Shown here in pieces: positions 1-9,039 of a stretch of DNA of 64,000 nt (position 1 is its first letter; every line of letters begins with the position of its first letter). The stretch covers positions 124,001 to 188,000 of the forward strand of contig JAETRU010000001.1 in the NCBI GenBank assembly GCA_021769965.1, written 5' to 3'. The stretch comes from Eubacterium sp. GTDB lineage: Bacteria; Bacillota; Clostridia; Peptostreptococcales; Anaerovoracaceae. The position numbers were made by a program, and so were the translations under genes. The notes beneath the pieces are model-generated. The model was not told where the DNA came from and ran no database searches. It was given only the letters and a program-made list of their open reading frames with translations.

Positions 1-59
1 GGTTACAAGCATATTATACCAAACTCTGTCCCCGATTAAACAGGCAGATTTTGCGTTTT

Positions 60-503
60 TCAGATTTTTTTCAGCTGAGTCAGCTTTGTCTTCCTGTTTT
101 GATCCTCCGCTGTAAAGTAATACTGCTGCTTGTCCTGCCACTTTCCCTGCTGACCGCTCATGACGTAAGATATCTCAGCTTTGCCTTTGATGATGCCGTA
201 GCTGCTCCTTCTGCAGGATCTGATCTTTATCTTATATTCCTGAATGCGGTCCATATCTGTAGCGCTGTACGCCTCCATCAGGGTCAGATCGTTTTTCAGA
301 AGACTGTCCTTTTCGATTTTTTTGAGTTCTCCCTCTGTTTTATCAAAACTGCTCTTCTGGCTGTAAAAGTCATTGAGCACAATGATACGGCCGGCGATCA
401 GCTCTTTGATCTGCTGGTTGTCCGTATTGGGCCGTCCTACGATACCTGCTGTCAGAAACATGATCAAAAGCACGCACAGATTCACAACATACAGTTTTTT
501 CAT
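60..503 (-). CDS. Hypothetical small secreted or membrane-anchored protein (147 aa)
   Basis: I do not recognise a family. The protein opens with a basic MKK start followed by a hydrophobic stretch (about residues 5-23), which reads as an uncleaved anchor or a Sec signal peptide without a lipobox cysteine. The rest is polar and charged and probably lies outside the membrane. I chose the ATG at 503 because a strong AGGGAGG ribosome site lies just upstream; the frame stays open further upstream but that extension is basic and has no such site. The gene sits alone, downstream of a region rich in GGTTTC palindromes. Confidence 0.6.
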   Translation of the reverse strand: MKKLYVVNLCVLLIMFLTAGIVGRPNTDNQQIKELIAGRIIVLNDFYSQKSSFDKTEGELKKIEKDSLLKNDLTLMEAYSATDMDRIQEYKIKIRSCRRSSYGIIKGKAEISYVMSGQQGKWQDKQQYYFTAEDQNRKTKLTQLKKI

Positions 504-574
504 TTTCTTATCCTCCCTTAAATTCCCCTTGTTATGTATATGCGGCCGGCGCTGGTTTCGTTTTTGGACATTTT

Positions 575-590
575 GGTTTCTATTGAAACA
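575..590. repeat. GGTTTC-TATT-GAAAC(A) palindrome, copy 1
   Basis: Imperfect 16-bp inverted repeat (last base A instead of C) upstream of the 60-503 gene. It belongs to a four-copy family in this window that looks like a protein-binding site or a small dispersed repeat. Confidence 0.55.
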
Positions 591-770
591 AAAATTCCTG
601 AAAATGAAACCAAATTTTCTTGCTAACGCCAATTCACGCTTAAATACTTGATTTTTTTATAGTATTCTCCTTTATCTTCCAGCATAAATATTCCATTTTA
701 TGATTTCACAGGCATTCAGATCACTGCCAGAAGACTTTAGAAGGCATTTGGTTTCTGTTTTTTAGAAAAT

Positions 771-786
771 GGTTTCTATTGAAACC
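771..786. repeat. GGTTTC-TATT-GAAACC palindrome, copy 2
   Basis: A 16-bp inverted repeat with 6-bp perfect arms, preceded 21 bp to the left by an additional GGTTTC half-site. It lies between the terminator of the DUF896 gene and the small secreted-protein gene. Confidence 0.55.
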
Positions 787-837
787 AAAACAGTAAAAAA
801 AGAAACAGCGCATTCCGCCGCTTCTTCATCATAACTT

Positions 838-872
838 AAAAAGCGAGCAGAATATGTAGAATCCTGCCCGCT
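838..872 (-). terminator. Rho-independent terminator of the DUF896 gene
   Basis: On the minus strand a 9-bp stem (AGCGGGCAG pairing with CTGCTCGCT, one G-U pair) is followed by a run of T. It begins 14 bases after the stop codon at 886. Confidence 0.75.
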
Positions 873-885
873 CTGAGATTTATTT

Positions 886-1101
886 TCAACTGTGTTTTGT
901 TCTGCCCGGTTTCGTGATCTTTCCGTCCTTTTCAACGATCTCGATCTGATCCAGCTGGGATCTGAGATTCGCTTTAAACGAATCGATGTATTCTCTTCGC
1001 AGCATCTGCTGCTCATTCTTTTCCGCTTCTGTCAGACCTTCTGGTGTCTTGGCCTTTCGCGCCAGTTCATTGATACGGTTAATTTTTTCCTGTGTGATCA
1101 T
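886..1101 (-). CDS. DUF896 (UPF0291 / YnzC-type) protein, 71 aa
   Basis: The protein matches the small Firmicutes DUF896 family by its helical hairpin: the opening ITQEKINRINELARKAK, the TEAEKNEQQ turn and the LRREYIDSFKANLRSQL second helix are all typical, and the length is normal for the family. Function is unknown; the Bacillus member YnzC is a small cytosolic protein tied to SOS-regulated genes. The start at 1101 has an AGAAGGA ribosome site. It is a single-gene unit with its own terminator, so no operon partner informs its role. Confidence 0.88.
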   Translation of the reverse strand: MITQEKINRINELARKAKTPEGLTEAEKNEQQMLRREYIDSFKANLRSQLDQIEIVEKDGKITKPGRTKHS

Positions 1102-1211
1102 GCATTTTATCCTTCTTTCAAACTAATGTCTAACCTTTAATTTACATGACAAAAAATCATGTGTCAATAGCATTTCGAAATTTTACCGGGCAAACCTTAT
1201 ATTCAAGCCTT

Positions 1212-2958
1212 CTATTCCTGATACCATTGGGCCTGAGCACGATACATCTTGGCGTAATATCCGTCCAGCGCCATAAGGCTGTCATGTGTACCGTCCTCCA
1301 CGATCTGTCCTTCATGAAAGACCAGAACTCTGTCCACCATGCGGGTGATTCCAAGCCGGTGAGAGATGAGCAAAGTCGTCTTTCCCGCCGTCATACCCGC
1401 GAAGTTCTTATACAATTCTGCCTCTGCCAGCGGATCAAGCGCCGCCGTCGGCTCATCGAGGATCATAAGCGCTGAACTTTCCGATCTCCTCATCTGCTCC
1501 ATTTGGCTGCCTGTTCACCAGATCATCAATATTGGCCTGACGAAGAAGCTGTAAAAGTTCTTTTTCATCCATTGTAAATCCTGTCTCCGAAGCCTCTATA
1601 TTTTCCCGGATCGTGCCTTCATAATGGCAAAAGTCTTGAAATACCGCTGCGGTGGACTTTCTGATCCTGCTGATCTGTGTTTCTTCCAAAGCCTCTCCGT
1701 TCACAGTGATCTTTCCCTCCTGCGGCGTATAGAACCCCATGATCAAATTGATAAAAGTGCTCTTACCGCTGCCGTTCTCACCAACGATGGCCACGGTTTC
1801 CCCATCCTTAATGCTGACAGAAAGGTCTCGAATAACTATTCTGTCTGACGACGGATATGTAAAGGACACGTGATCAAAACCAATAGAAACAGACGCAAGT
1901 CCCTTGTCCGCGCATTGCTCGCCCTCTGTCGAAAGTTCCTGCAAATCAAAGAAATCCTTCATATATGAAATATTCTGTCCGAACTCCATCAAAGAGATCA
2001 GCAGACTGCTGATCAAATTCTGTAATCTTCCTGACAAAGTCAGAACCAACATAAATACGCCGATGCCTCCTTCAGGATGAAGGTAGATCTGACGGCCCAC
2101 CAAAATCAGGATCACCACATAAACAGCATTGCGGAGAATATCAGCCGCCATGTTATAAATAACATGTTTTTTTGTCAGCGCTTCCTTTTTCTCTATGTAC
2201 TCCTTTGCGGTCTTTTTCCATTCTTTCTTCAAATATGGATATGCCCTGAAGTGGTGGATATCCTTCATTGCCTCCGGCCTGGTGCAGGTAAGATACTGCA
2301 TGATAGCGCTGTCTCCCTCCAGCATCCACTTGGTTCTAAAATGATATGTAGTGTCACTCTGCAGATAGGAGAGTACAGCGGCGGGAATGCAGGTCAGGAA
2401 GATCGCTGCCACGATGATACCGCTGACATGAAAAAGCTCCAGAGAAACACTTATGATGGCAATGATCCGCTGCGCATTAAGTATCAGATCCTGCATGCTT
2501 CTGGCCGTGTATTCTCCGGCATATTCTTCTACAAAGGAGAGCTTCTGTCGAAAGCCGTCATTGTTCTCGATGTAATGAAATTTTACATTGCACTTGCACT
2601 CCATGATGGTATACGATACGAACCGTTCCGTCCGAGTAGTATCCATGCGGAGCATATAATCGCTCAAACAGTCAAATAAGGCCTGCACGATGTACAGTCC
2701 GATCAGCATGCAAAACAAAAATAAGACCGTTCGTTCCTCCTGTCCAAAGCTTTTATCTCTGACCATTTGATACAATCCGTTGGTCAGATCTTCCAGACAG
2801 CGGGCGGTAATGACCGGAAGAAAGGACGCAAAGCACCCAAGTATATTGACAAGGATCGAATCCCAGCCTTTTACATGAAGACTGACGAGGAGAGCCTTTA
2901 TCAGAATTTCCACCTTCTCAGAAATTCCGAGTTTAATGTCGTTATTTTTATTTTCCAT
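1212..2958 (-). pseudogene. Broken ABC exporter half-transporter (permease-ATPase) lacking the signature motif
   Basis: Second gene of a two-gene ABC exporter. Frame one (start ATG 2958, stop at 1453) gives about 501 residues: a multi-TM permease domain, then an ATPase domain with Walker A GENGSGKST and a Q-loop (VFQDF). After NGADEEIGKFSA it enters a short out-of-frame tail. The rest of the ATPase, starting at ALMILDEPTAALDP and running to the His switch (ISHRLG) and the end at 1212, is in another frame. Roughly 25 codons, including the LSGGQ signature, are missing between the two parts, so this is a deletion plus frameshift and not a simple indel. The start overlaps the upstream partner by 11 bases, implying translational coupling. 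If only the first frame is made, the product lacks Walker B and signature and should not hydrolyse ATP at that site. Confidence 0.85.
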
Positions 2959-4777
2959 TCGTCGTGCCTTCTTTCTGATACCATGCAGCCTGCTGGCGAT
3001 ACATGTCTGCATACAAACCATTCCTGCTCATCAGAGTTTCATGGGTTCCGTCTTCTACGATTTCCCCTTTGTCTAAAACCAGAATACGATCTGCCAGCCG
3101 TGCAAAGCCGATCCGATGGCTGATGAGAATTGCCGTATTTCCTTCCAGATTGTCTCGGATCTGTTGAAACTGCGCAAGTTCTGCAATGGGATCCAGTGCG
3201 GAAGCCGGTTCATCTAAGATCAAAATATCATGATGCCCCATAGAAGCTCTCGCTATGCCGATTTTCTGCCGTTCACCTCCGGACAGTTCTACACCCTCGG
3301 GATAGACCTCTTTGCGAAGAAGTGTATCCATCTTATTTGGCAGTCTATCCACCAGCTTTTCCGCCCCACCTTTGATGATGGCCTCCTGCACCATCCGGCG
3401 GTCTTCAATATGCTCTATATTTCCCATGCCCACGTTTTCTCTTACTGATTTGTGCAGGATGAAAAAATCCTGAAAGAATGTACCGATCGTACCCTTATGA
3501 AAAACCTGTCCGCTGGTAGGCTTATAAACGTCCATGAGTACCTGCACCAGCGTGGACTTTCCGCTTCCGTTTTCTCCGACCAGCGCTACGATCTGCCCTT
3601 TGGGAATGGTCAAATTGATATGGTGAAGTACCTCCTGATTATTTTTATACGCGAAGCATAGATCCTTTGCAGCGATGGAGATCTCAGGCTCGTCAGGCGT
3701 TTCATGAACTGCAGGCTTTGCCGCAGCATCATTATCCGCATCAACGGCCGCACTCCCCTCTTTTTTTATCAATTCATCATCTACCATATCCATAAATTCT
3801 TTTTGCCGTTTTAATGCGAAAATACCTCGATGCAGACGGATCGAGCCTTCCGACATCACGGTAACATATCCACCCAGATTCCCACAAAGAGTGAACAGCA
3901 TCAAAAATTCTTCTATCGTGATGGCACCGCTCAAAATACCTTTCAGACAGATCAGCAGGATCACGCCCATAAACAGGTACAGAAACAGGCAGCTCAGAAT
4001 GCCTGCTTTTCCTACACTTTTATTATATATCAATTCTGCTTGCTCCACCTCGGTATAATAGCGGTCAAACTGATCCATCATCCGCTTCTGACTTCCGTAG
4101 ACCCTGATTTCTTTCGCCGCATTGGGTTCCATAGGCATCAGCTTAATGTCCCGAAGTCGCCGTTCAGCAGGCGCATAGCTTTGTTCAAAGGCTTCCAGCT
4201 TCTTTGTCATACGGTGGTTGAGAAAAAAGGTCAATATCATATAGCAGAAAATAAAGAGGGATATCAGCGGCGAAACGCTTGCAGCAGTAATGAGCAGCGC
4301 CAGAACGCCAATCCCTTTTCCAAGCAGATCGCAGGAAGCGCTGGTCACATCAGTTAAAGCTCCCGCGCGGCGGATCACCGCGTTGTATTCATCGCTGATC
4401 TCCTTCTCAAACAGCATTTCCAAAGGCATCTTCTGAAAGAAATCCATCAAAAGCTCCTGCAGGCCCAGATAATACGAATCATACATGCGAAAATACAAAA
4501 AGCCGCTGTTCAGCCTTGCCGACAGCCCGCTGACGGTCAGCACGGCACCGTAAAACAGGATATACGGCAGCACATCGTAAAATCCGCCTGCACCCGTATT
4601 TAGAAACGCAGCAATGACCGCCAGGATTTTCTTGTTCAAAAGAAGCGCAACAGACGGCAGGATACAGATGATGCCGTTTAAAGTCAGCCAGAATATCACA
4701 GTTTTTTTGTCAATAGAAAACACTAAGCTAACGATCCAGCGATACAAATTCATATTGGAAGTATCCTTTTTCCGCAT
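2948..4777 (-). CDS. ABC transporter permease/ATP-binding protein (exporter half, 609 aa)
   Basis: An intact type I exporter half-transporter. Residues 1 to about 320 form the transmembrane domain with several hydrophobic segments. The C-terminal ATPase has Walker A GENGSGKST (about residue 401), the signature LSGGERQ (about 498), Walker B ILILDEP (about 520) and the switch ISHRIG. A charged, alanine-rich linker of about 25 residues separates the domains. It is the first gene of a pair with the broken half-transporter at 1212-2958, with an 11-base overlap. Such pairs usually work as heterodimers, so with the partner damaged this protein either acts alone or is a leftover. The substrate cannot be read from the sequence. 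Confidence 0.9.
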   Translation of the reverse strand: MRKKDTSNMNLYRWIVSLVFSIDKKTVIFWLTLNGIICILPSVALLLNKKILAVIAAFLNTGAGGFYDVLPYILFYGAVLTVSGLSARLNSGFLYFRMYDSYYLGLQELLMDFFQKMPLEMLFEKEISDEYNAVIRRAGALTDVTSASCDLLGKGIGVLALLITAASVSPLISLFIFCYMILTFFLNHRMTKKLEAFEQSYAPAERRLRDIKLMPMEPNAAKEIRVYGSQKRMMDQFDRYYTEVEQAELIYNKSVGKAGILSCLFLYLFMGVILLICLKGILSGAITIEEFLMLFTLCGNLGGYVTVMSEGSIRLHRGIFALKRQKEFMDMVDDELIKKEGSAAVDADNDAAAKPAVHETPDEPEISIAAKDLCFAYKNNQEVLHHINLTIPKGQIVALVGENGSGKSTLVQVLMDVYKPTSGQVFHKGTIGTFFQDFFILHKSVRENVGMGNIEHIEDRRMVQEAIIKGGAEKLVDRLPNKMDTLLRKEVYPEGVELSGGERQKIGIARASMGHHDILILDEPASALDPIAELAQFQQIRDNLEGNTAILISHRIGFARLADRILVLDKGEIVEDGTHETLMSRNGLYADMYRQQAAWYQKEGTTNGK

Positions 4778-4972
4778 ATTTCGGCTCCTTTTCTTATGTT
4801 TGATAAATTTGTATAGAATAATTTCGCAAGACTCATGCCAACATTTGGTGTTTTGCCCAAATAGAATAAAAGGTTTGAAATTTCAACGAAAAATCAAATA
4901 CCTTTGTTAAGCGAATATACCATTACAACCATTTTGAAAGAGTTTTTACTGTTTTTAATCCGATTCCAACAT

Positions 4973-5014
4973 AAAAAACTCCTCTCATCCATCAACAAAT
5001 GAATAAAAGGAGTT
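4973..5014 (-). terminator. Strong rho-independent terminator after spo0A
   Basis: On the minus strand a 16-bp stem (three G-U pairs) with a six-base loop is followed by six T. It lies about 80 bases past the spo0A stop. Confidence 0.85.
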
Positions 5015-5095
5015 CCATTGTCTGCTCTGCACCCGGCGGTTTCCTGCTGCGTGTAGGACAAAATCTGAGGCCGCCGGATGCTGCAAAATACGTAC

Positions 5096-5905
5096 TTAAC
5101 CGACCTTGCGTTCCAGACGAAGCTTATCGGCGATAATGGCGATAAACTCGGAATTTGTCGGCTTGCCTTTATCGTTTTTCACGGTGTAGCCGAACAACGC
5201 GTCGATGGTCTCGATGCGGCCTCTGTTCCATGCCACTTCGATGGCGTGACGGATAGCCCTCTCAACTCTGCTTGGCGTAGTATTGTTCATCTTTGCGATG
5301 GTCGGATACAGTTCCTTCGTCACGGCTGAAAGAATATCCATATCGTTTACCACGATGGTAATGGCATCGCGGAGATAATGATACCCCTTGATATGTGCCG
5401 GTACGCCGACCTCGTGGATCAGATTCGTGATCTCGATCTCCAGATCGTTTTCTCTGATCATGTTCTTGCTCACAGCTGTTTTTCTCATATTCAGTCCGGT
5501 GCTGTTCACTTCCGTTCTGGAAGAGATATCCATATCCATGATCTGGCGGATACGCTTTGCCAGAATATCTGTACTGATCGGCTTGACCAGATAATACTCT
5601 GTGCCCAGCGCGATAGCACGCTGGATCATAGTGTCCTGTCCTATAGCTGAGACCATGATCACATGGGGATACTTTTCCAGGTCCATAGAATTTAATGACT
5701 CCAGCACTCCGATACCGTCAAGGTGCGGCATAATCAGATCGAGAACTAACACATCAACATCACACTTTTTAATCTGTTCGATGGCTTCCATGCCATCCTC
5801 TGCGGTAAACAGGATCTGGATATCATCCTGCCGCGAAAAATACTCCTGCAAAGCATTACAGAAGTCCTTGTTGTCATCAACAAGACCTAACTTAATTTTT
5901 TCCAT
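5096..5905 (-). CDS. spo0A: Spo0A, master regulator of sporulation (response regulator)
   Basis: A 269-residue response regulator. The N-terminal receiver has the acidic pair D10/D11, phosphoacceptor D56 in VLVLDLIMP, and the conserved Lys in YLVKPIS. The C-terminal DNA-binding domain has the Spo0A-specific recognition stretch ([17 protein letters not shown]) and the family's C-terminal [10 protein letters not shown]. Once phosphorylated it binds 0A boxes and starts endospore formation. The gene follows spoIVB on the same strand, the classic Firmicutes order, with 136 bases between them and a strong terminator after it. The start at 5905 has a GGGAGG ribosome site. Confidence 0.98.
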   Translation of the reverse strand: MEKIKLGLVDDNKDFCNALQEYFSRQDDIQILFTAEDGMEAIEQIKKCDVDVLVLDLIMPHLDGIGVLESLNSMDLEKYPHVIMVSAIGQDTMIQRAIALGTEYYLVKPISTDILAKRIRQIMDMDISSRTEVNSTGLNMRKTAVSKNMIRENDLEIEITNLIHEVGVPAHIKGYHYLRDAITIVVNDMDILSAVTKELYPTIAKMNNTTPSRVERAIRHAIEVAWNRGRIETIDALFGYTVKNDKGKPTNSEFIAIIADKLRLERKVG

Positions 5906-6041
5906 ACGCTAATCCTCCCTCGGACATTTTTCTTGAATATTCATTGCCCTACGATACAATTTTACAATAAAACTCGAGATCACAGGGTATCGGTTTTATA
6001 ACAAAATGTCGCTATTTGCAGGCACCATTTGCAGATTATTC

Positions 6042-7067
6042 TCACTTATCACATTGTTCGACCATAAACTCAGCAAAAATTCCATACCCCTTTTTCGGAT
6101 TATTTATGAAAACGTGGGTCACAGCGCCAATCAGTCTGTTATTTTGTATGATCGGACTTCCGCTCATGCCCTGCACGATACCTCCGCAGCTTTTCAGCAG
6201 TTTCTCATCTGTCACCTCAAATTCCAGACCTTTGCTCTGCGCGTGACCCTGATGCCGCACTTTCGTGATATTGATATGAAACTTCTCTACTTTCGTGCCG
6301 TCTATAGTGGTCAGAATATACGCGTCTCCTTTTTCCACCTGGGATCTGGACGCCATGATCAAAGGTTTTGACAGTTCAAAATCCTGCGCGTCATCAGCTT
6401 TTCCATACAAGCCGAACTCCGTATTCTTCTCTATTGTGCCCAGCGGGTTTCGAAAATCATAGATGACGCCGCCCAGTTCCCCCGGCTCGCCCTTTTCACC
6501 GGCCTTTATCTGATTTACTCTGGTGTTGAGAAGCGTACCGCTTTCTGCTTTGAGCAGCATACCTGTCTCCGCTTCATAGATACCGTGGCCCAGAGAAGCG
6601 AATTTGTTGGTCTTTGGATCATAGAAAGACAAAGTGCCGATTCCCGCTATCTTCTCTTTGATCCACAATCCCAGCTTGTATTCGCCGCTTTTCTTATCGT
6701 AATACGGGTTTACCGTATAATTAATATGTTTCCTGTTACGGACTACAGTCAGTTCCACCGGTTTCCCGCTGTCTGACACTACCTCGTTCACATCTCCTGC
6801 TCCATCGACCTTCTTACCGTTGACGGCGATGATCATGTCGCCTACCTGCGGTCCGCTGTCGTTTTCCACCCCGACGATCAAAGCGCCTTTCACGTTCATC
6901 TGCAGGCCTACGGACTGTCCGCCCGGCACCAGGACACGTTCAGACACCACGTCCTCGGAGCTGGTCAGCACAGACAGCTGCTCAGGCAGCAGCAGGCCGC
7001 TGCACGCGACAAAGGCCAGAAGCCCGAGAAAAAGAAATACACACCGTTTTACTCTTACTTTCATCAT
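6042..7067 (-). CDS. spoIVB: SpoIVB, intercompartmental signalling serine peptidase
   Basis: Forespore-secreted serine protease of the S55 family that triggers pro-sigma-K processing in the mother cell. An N-terminal hydrophobic segment (about residues 8-25) directs export, a PDZ domain follows (about 50-115, with DMIIAVNGKKV), and the peptidase domain holds the conserved His in LGHGIYE and the nucleophile Ser in GMSGSPI. The length of 341 residues is a little short for the family. It starts five bases after the stop of a BofC-like gene and is followed by spo0A. The two adjacent Met codons leave the exact start open by one residue. Confidence 0.96.
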   Translation of the reverse strand: MMKVRVKRCVFLFLGLLAFVACSGLLLPEQLSVLTSSEDVVSERVLVPGGQSVGLQMNVKGALIVGVENDSGPQVGDMIIAVNGKKVDGAGDVNEVVSDSGKPVELTVVRNRKHINYTVNPYYDKKSGEYKLGLWIKEKIAGIGTLSFYDPKTNKFASLGHGIYEAETGMLLKAESGTLLNTRVNQIKAGEKGEPGELGGVIYDFRNPLGTIEKNTEFGLYGKADDAQDFELSKPLIMASRSQVEKGDAYILTTIDGTKVEKFHINITKVRHQGHAQSKGLEFEVTDEKLLKSCGGIVQGMSGSPIIQNNRLIGAVTHVFINNPKKGYGIFAEFMVEQCDK

Positions 7068-7072
7068 ATTAC

Positions 7073-7537
7073 TCAGCTTTCATAGTCCATCATTAACTTG
7101 TTAAGATCATCTCTCTTTTCCAGCCTGATGCCGTCGGCAAATCTCTTCTGGTCATCCGCAGATAATGTTTCATAAATGATGCCGGTCTCTTCCAGTTCTG
7201 TAAGCTTGCCTGTTTCGTCAGAGAAGAAAATCTTAATAACATTGTTATCCAGTTTCACTAAATAATATGACTGATAAAACCGGCTCTCCTCGTCCTTTTC
7301 TGTGGTCCCGCCGGGCTGCAGGTCCGGAGCTGACGCTTCTGCGCTGTCATCGGGGACTTTTCCGTCCCCGGCCTGATCTTCTTCCTGTTCGACACGGCTC
7401 TCCAGATTGGTCCGTTCTGCTTCTTCCGCATTTCTGCTGCTGAGCGCACCTATCAGGAAAAACACAGCGATGATCGCTGCTGCCAATGCGATCGCGGCAT
7501 AAAGCCACGTATGGTTTCTCTTTTTCTGACTAAACAT
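7073..7537 (-). CDS. BofC C-terminal-domain-like membrane-anchored protein (154 aa)
   Basis: The protein has an N-terminal transmembrane helix (about residues 12-30), an acidic disordered linker (about 35-85) and a small C-terminal domain with the pattern YYLVKLDNNVIKIF...ETLSADDQKRFADGI. This resembles the BofC C-terminal domain, in which a beta-hairpin is followed by a short helix. BofC restrains SpoIVB in Bacillus. The position directly upstream of spoIVB, five bases apart, makes a related role plausible here, but that is inference. The similarity is from pattern only and should be checked with a profile search. Confidence 0.65.
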   Translation of the reverse strand: MFSQKKRNHTWLYAAIALAAAIIAVFFLIGALSSRNAEEAERTNLESRVEQEEDQAGDGKVPDDSAEASAPDLQPGGTTEKDEESRFYQSYYLVKLDNNVIKIFFSDETGKLTELEETGIIYETLSADDQKRFADGIRLEKRDDLNKLMMDYES

Positions 7538-7577
7538 ATTATCACCTCAACGGCTATGATTGCCAAAAATAAGGAAA

Positions 7578-8267
7578 TTATACGCAGATTTTGTCTTTCA
7601 TCTTCTCATAGGTCTTATCGCCGATACCGCTGACATTTTTGATGTCCTCCGGAGTCTTGAACGCGCCGTATGCCTGCCTGTAATCCAGTATCTTCTCTGC
7701 TGTGGCGGGTCCAACGCCCGGCAGCTCCTGCAGCTGAGTACTGTCAGCCTTATTGATGTTTACTTTTCCGTCAGCAGTTACAGCGCCTGAATTTCCTGTA
7801 TCCGCGGTGCCAGAGGTCCCACCCGGCGAACTGCCGCCGGATGTATTTTCTTCACCTATGGCGGGAATCACGACCTTCTGGCCATCGGTCACAGTCTCAG
7901 CCTGATTGATCTGACTCACGTCCGCCTCAGCGGTAAGCCCGCCGGCTTCTTTGATCACCTCAAAGAGCCGCGTTCCTTCTACCACCTGATATACTCCAGG
8001 TTTCCTGACACAGCCGCCGATATCCACATAGACCGGTCCAAAAGCAGCGTCTGCGGCGTTTCCCTCCGTCGTCTGCTCCATGCCGTCTGCGTTCTCTGCC
8101 TGGGCCTGCCGGTTCTGGGTCTCTTCTAAATCGATCGAATTATCAGATTCTTCCCCAAACCTTGCAAAAAACACAACAGCGACGATCAGTATGATTACGA
8201 TCGCCGCCGCTTTCAAGACTTTCTCATGCTCGGAAAGCCATCTCATATATGGTCTCCATCTGTCCAT
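7578..8267 (-). CDS. comEA: ComEA-type helix-hairpin-helix DNA-binding protein (competence)
   Basis: The order is an N-terminal TM helix (about residues 15-35), an acidic linker, an SLBB domain (VDIGGCVRKPGVYQ, about 75-135), a Gly/Ser-rich linker and a C-terminal double helix-hairpin-helix (LPGVGPATAEKILDYR and VSGIGDKTYEKM). This is the ComEA layout: a membrane-anchored receptor for double-stranded DNA during uptake. I placed the start at 8267 because AAGGAG lies seven bases upstream; a longer frame begins at 8315 without a ribosome site. No comEC or comEB is adjacent, so competence itself cannot be inferred from this gene alone. Confidence 0.9.
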   Translation of the reverse strand: MDRWRPYMRWLSEHEKVLKAAAIVIILIVAVVFFARFGEESDNSIDLEETQNRQAQAENADGMEQTTEGNAADAAFGPVYVDIGGCVRKPGVYQVVEGTRLFEVIKEAGGLTAEADVSQINQAETVTDGQKVVIPAIGEENTSGGSSPGGTSGTADTGNSGAVTADGKVNINKADSTQLQELPGVGPATAEKILDYRQAYGAFKTPEDIKNVSGIGDKTYEKMKDKICV

Positions 8268-8346
8268 CCTCTTTCTCCTTTCAGACAATATATACATATT
8301 CTGGTTTATATGCATATATTACCTCTTTGAGCAGAAGATGTCAATA

Positions 8347-9039
8347 CTAAATCTGCAAATTTCTGTCAAATTTCATAGCGATTCTCTCTACTTCCACATC
8401 ATAACGCGGCGCGTCCAGTCCCGCGAAAACAGTAAAGGTAGAGATGACCTGTTCAGGACTCAGATTGGAAGCGCTTCCGCTGTCCAGAACCAGTTCCAGC
8501 GTCAGCCGCTCTCCGTCCAGAACGCGGATCTTACGGATCTTTGGCCGGATGTCCACTGTTACCATTTTCCTGGTTTTCTTCTGCCGCTTCTCAGCGAGGA
8601 TCTCAGGCTGAGCAAGATAATCCTCCGTCAGCTTCTGATCACGCGCCGGATTTGACGCGACAGGAAAAACTACCTGATAGGAAGCTTCGCAGACAGCCGC
8701 AGCCAGAGATCTGACGTCGGCAGTCAAAGGCTGGCAGTCCAGAATCTCAACGCCAGCCGGCATCATAGCCGCCAGTGCGTCTTTCATGGCAGCAGGACTT
8801 TCCGTCCCGGCCGTCTCAAACTCCAGCAGCTCGCAGCAGCTGGTATAGCCCAGGGACAGGGGCTGGGCGAATCCCATTTTCGGGTGGGGATTGAACCCTT
8901 TAGAAAAGCTCAGGGCGATGCCTGCACGCTTAAACGCCCTCTTGAACAGGCGAAGCATGTCCAGATGGGACGTATAGCGGATATAGCCCTCTTTGGTGAA
9001 TCTGATCCAATATCTGTTTGGTTTCTCTGCTCTATTCAC
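8347..9039 (-). CDS. TIGR03936 / DUF2344 radical-SAM-linked protein (230 aa)
   Basis: The N-terminal stretch YWIRFTKEGYIRYTSHLDML and the following SFSKGFNPHPKMGFAQPLSLG are characteristic of the DUF2344 family, which almost always follows a TIGR03960-type radical SAM gene, as it does here. The family is thought to act with that enzyme; the reaction is unknown. I chose a GTG start at 9039 because an AGGGAGG site precedes it by eight bases; this makes an eight-base overlap with the upstream gene, a sign of translational coupling. A longer frame reaches 9120 but would overlap much more of the upstream gene. Confidence 0.88.
   Translation of the reverse strand: MNRAEKPNRYWIRFTKEGYIRYTSHLDMLRLFKRAFKRAGIALSFSKGFNPHPKMGFAQPLSLGYTSCCELLEFETAGTESPAAMKDALAAMMPAGVEILDCQPLTADVRSLAAAVCEASYQVVFPVASNPARDQKLTEDYLAQPEILAEKRQKKTRKMVTVDIRPKIRKIRVLDGERLTLELVLDSGSASNLSPEQVISTFTVFAGLDAPRYDVEVERIAMKFDRNLQI

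Larger units (their letters stand above)
504..885. other. Gene-poor intergenic region with GGTTTC...GAAACC palindromes
   Basis: No convincing coding frame is seen here. The region is AT-rich and carries two near-identical copies of the sequence GGTTTCTATTGAAAC (575-589 and 771-785), single half-sites such as GGTTTC at 553 and 750 and GAAACC at 606, and the terminator of the DUF896 gene at its right edge. The same palindrome recurs 41 kb away in another gene-free stretch. Confidence 0.6.

Noticed and set aside
1453..1510. Programmed frameshift in the ABC exporter gene
   Set aside because: No slippery sequence is evident and about 25 codons, including the signature motif, are missing, so a deletion is the simpler reading.
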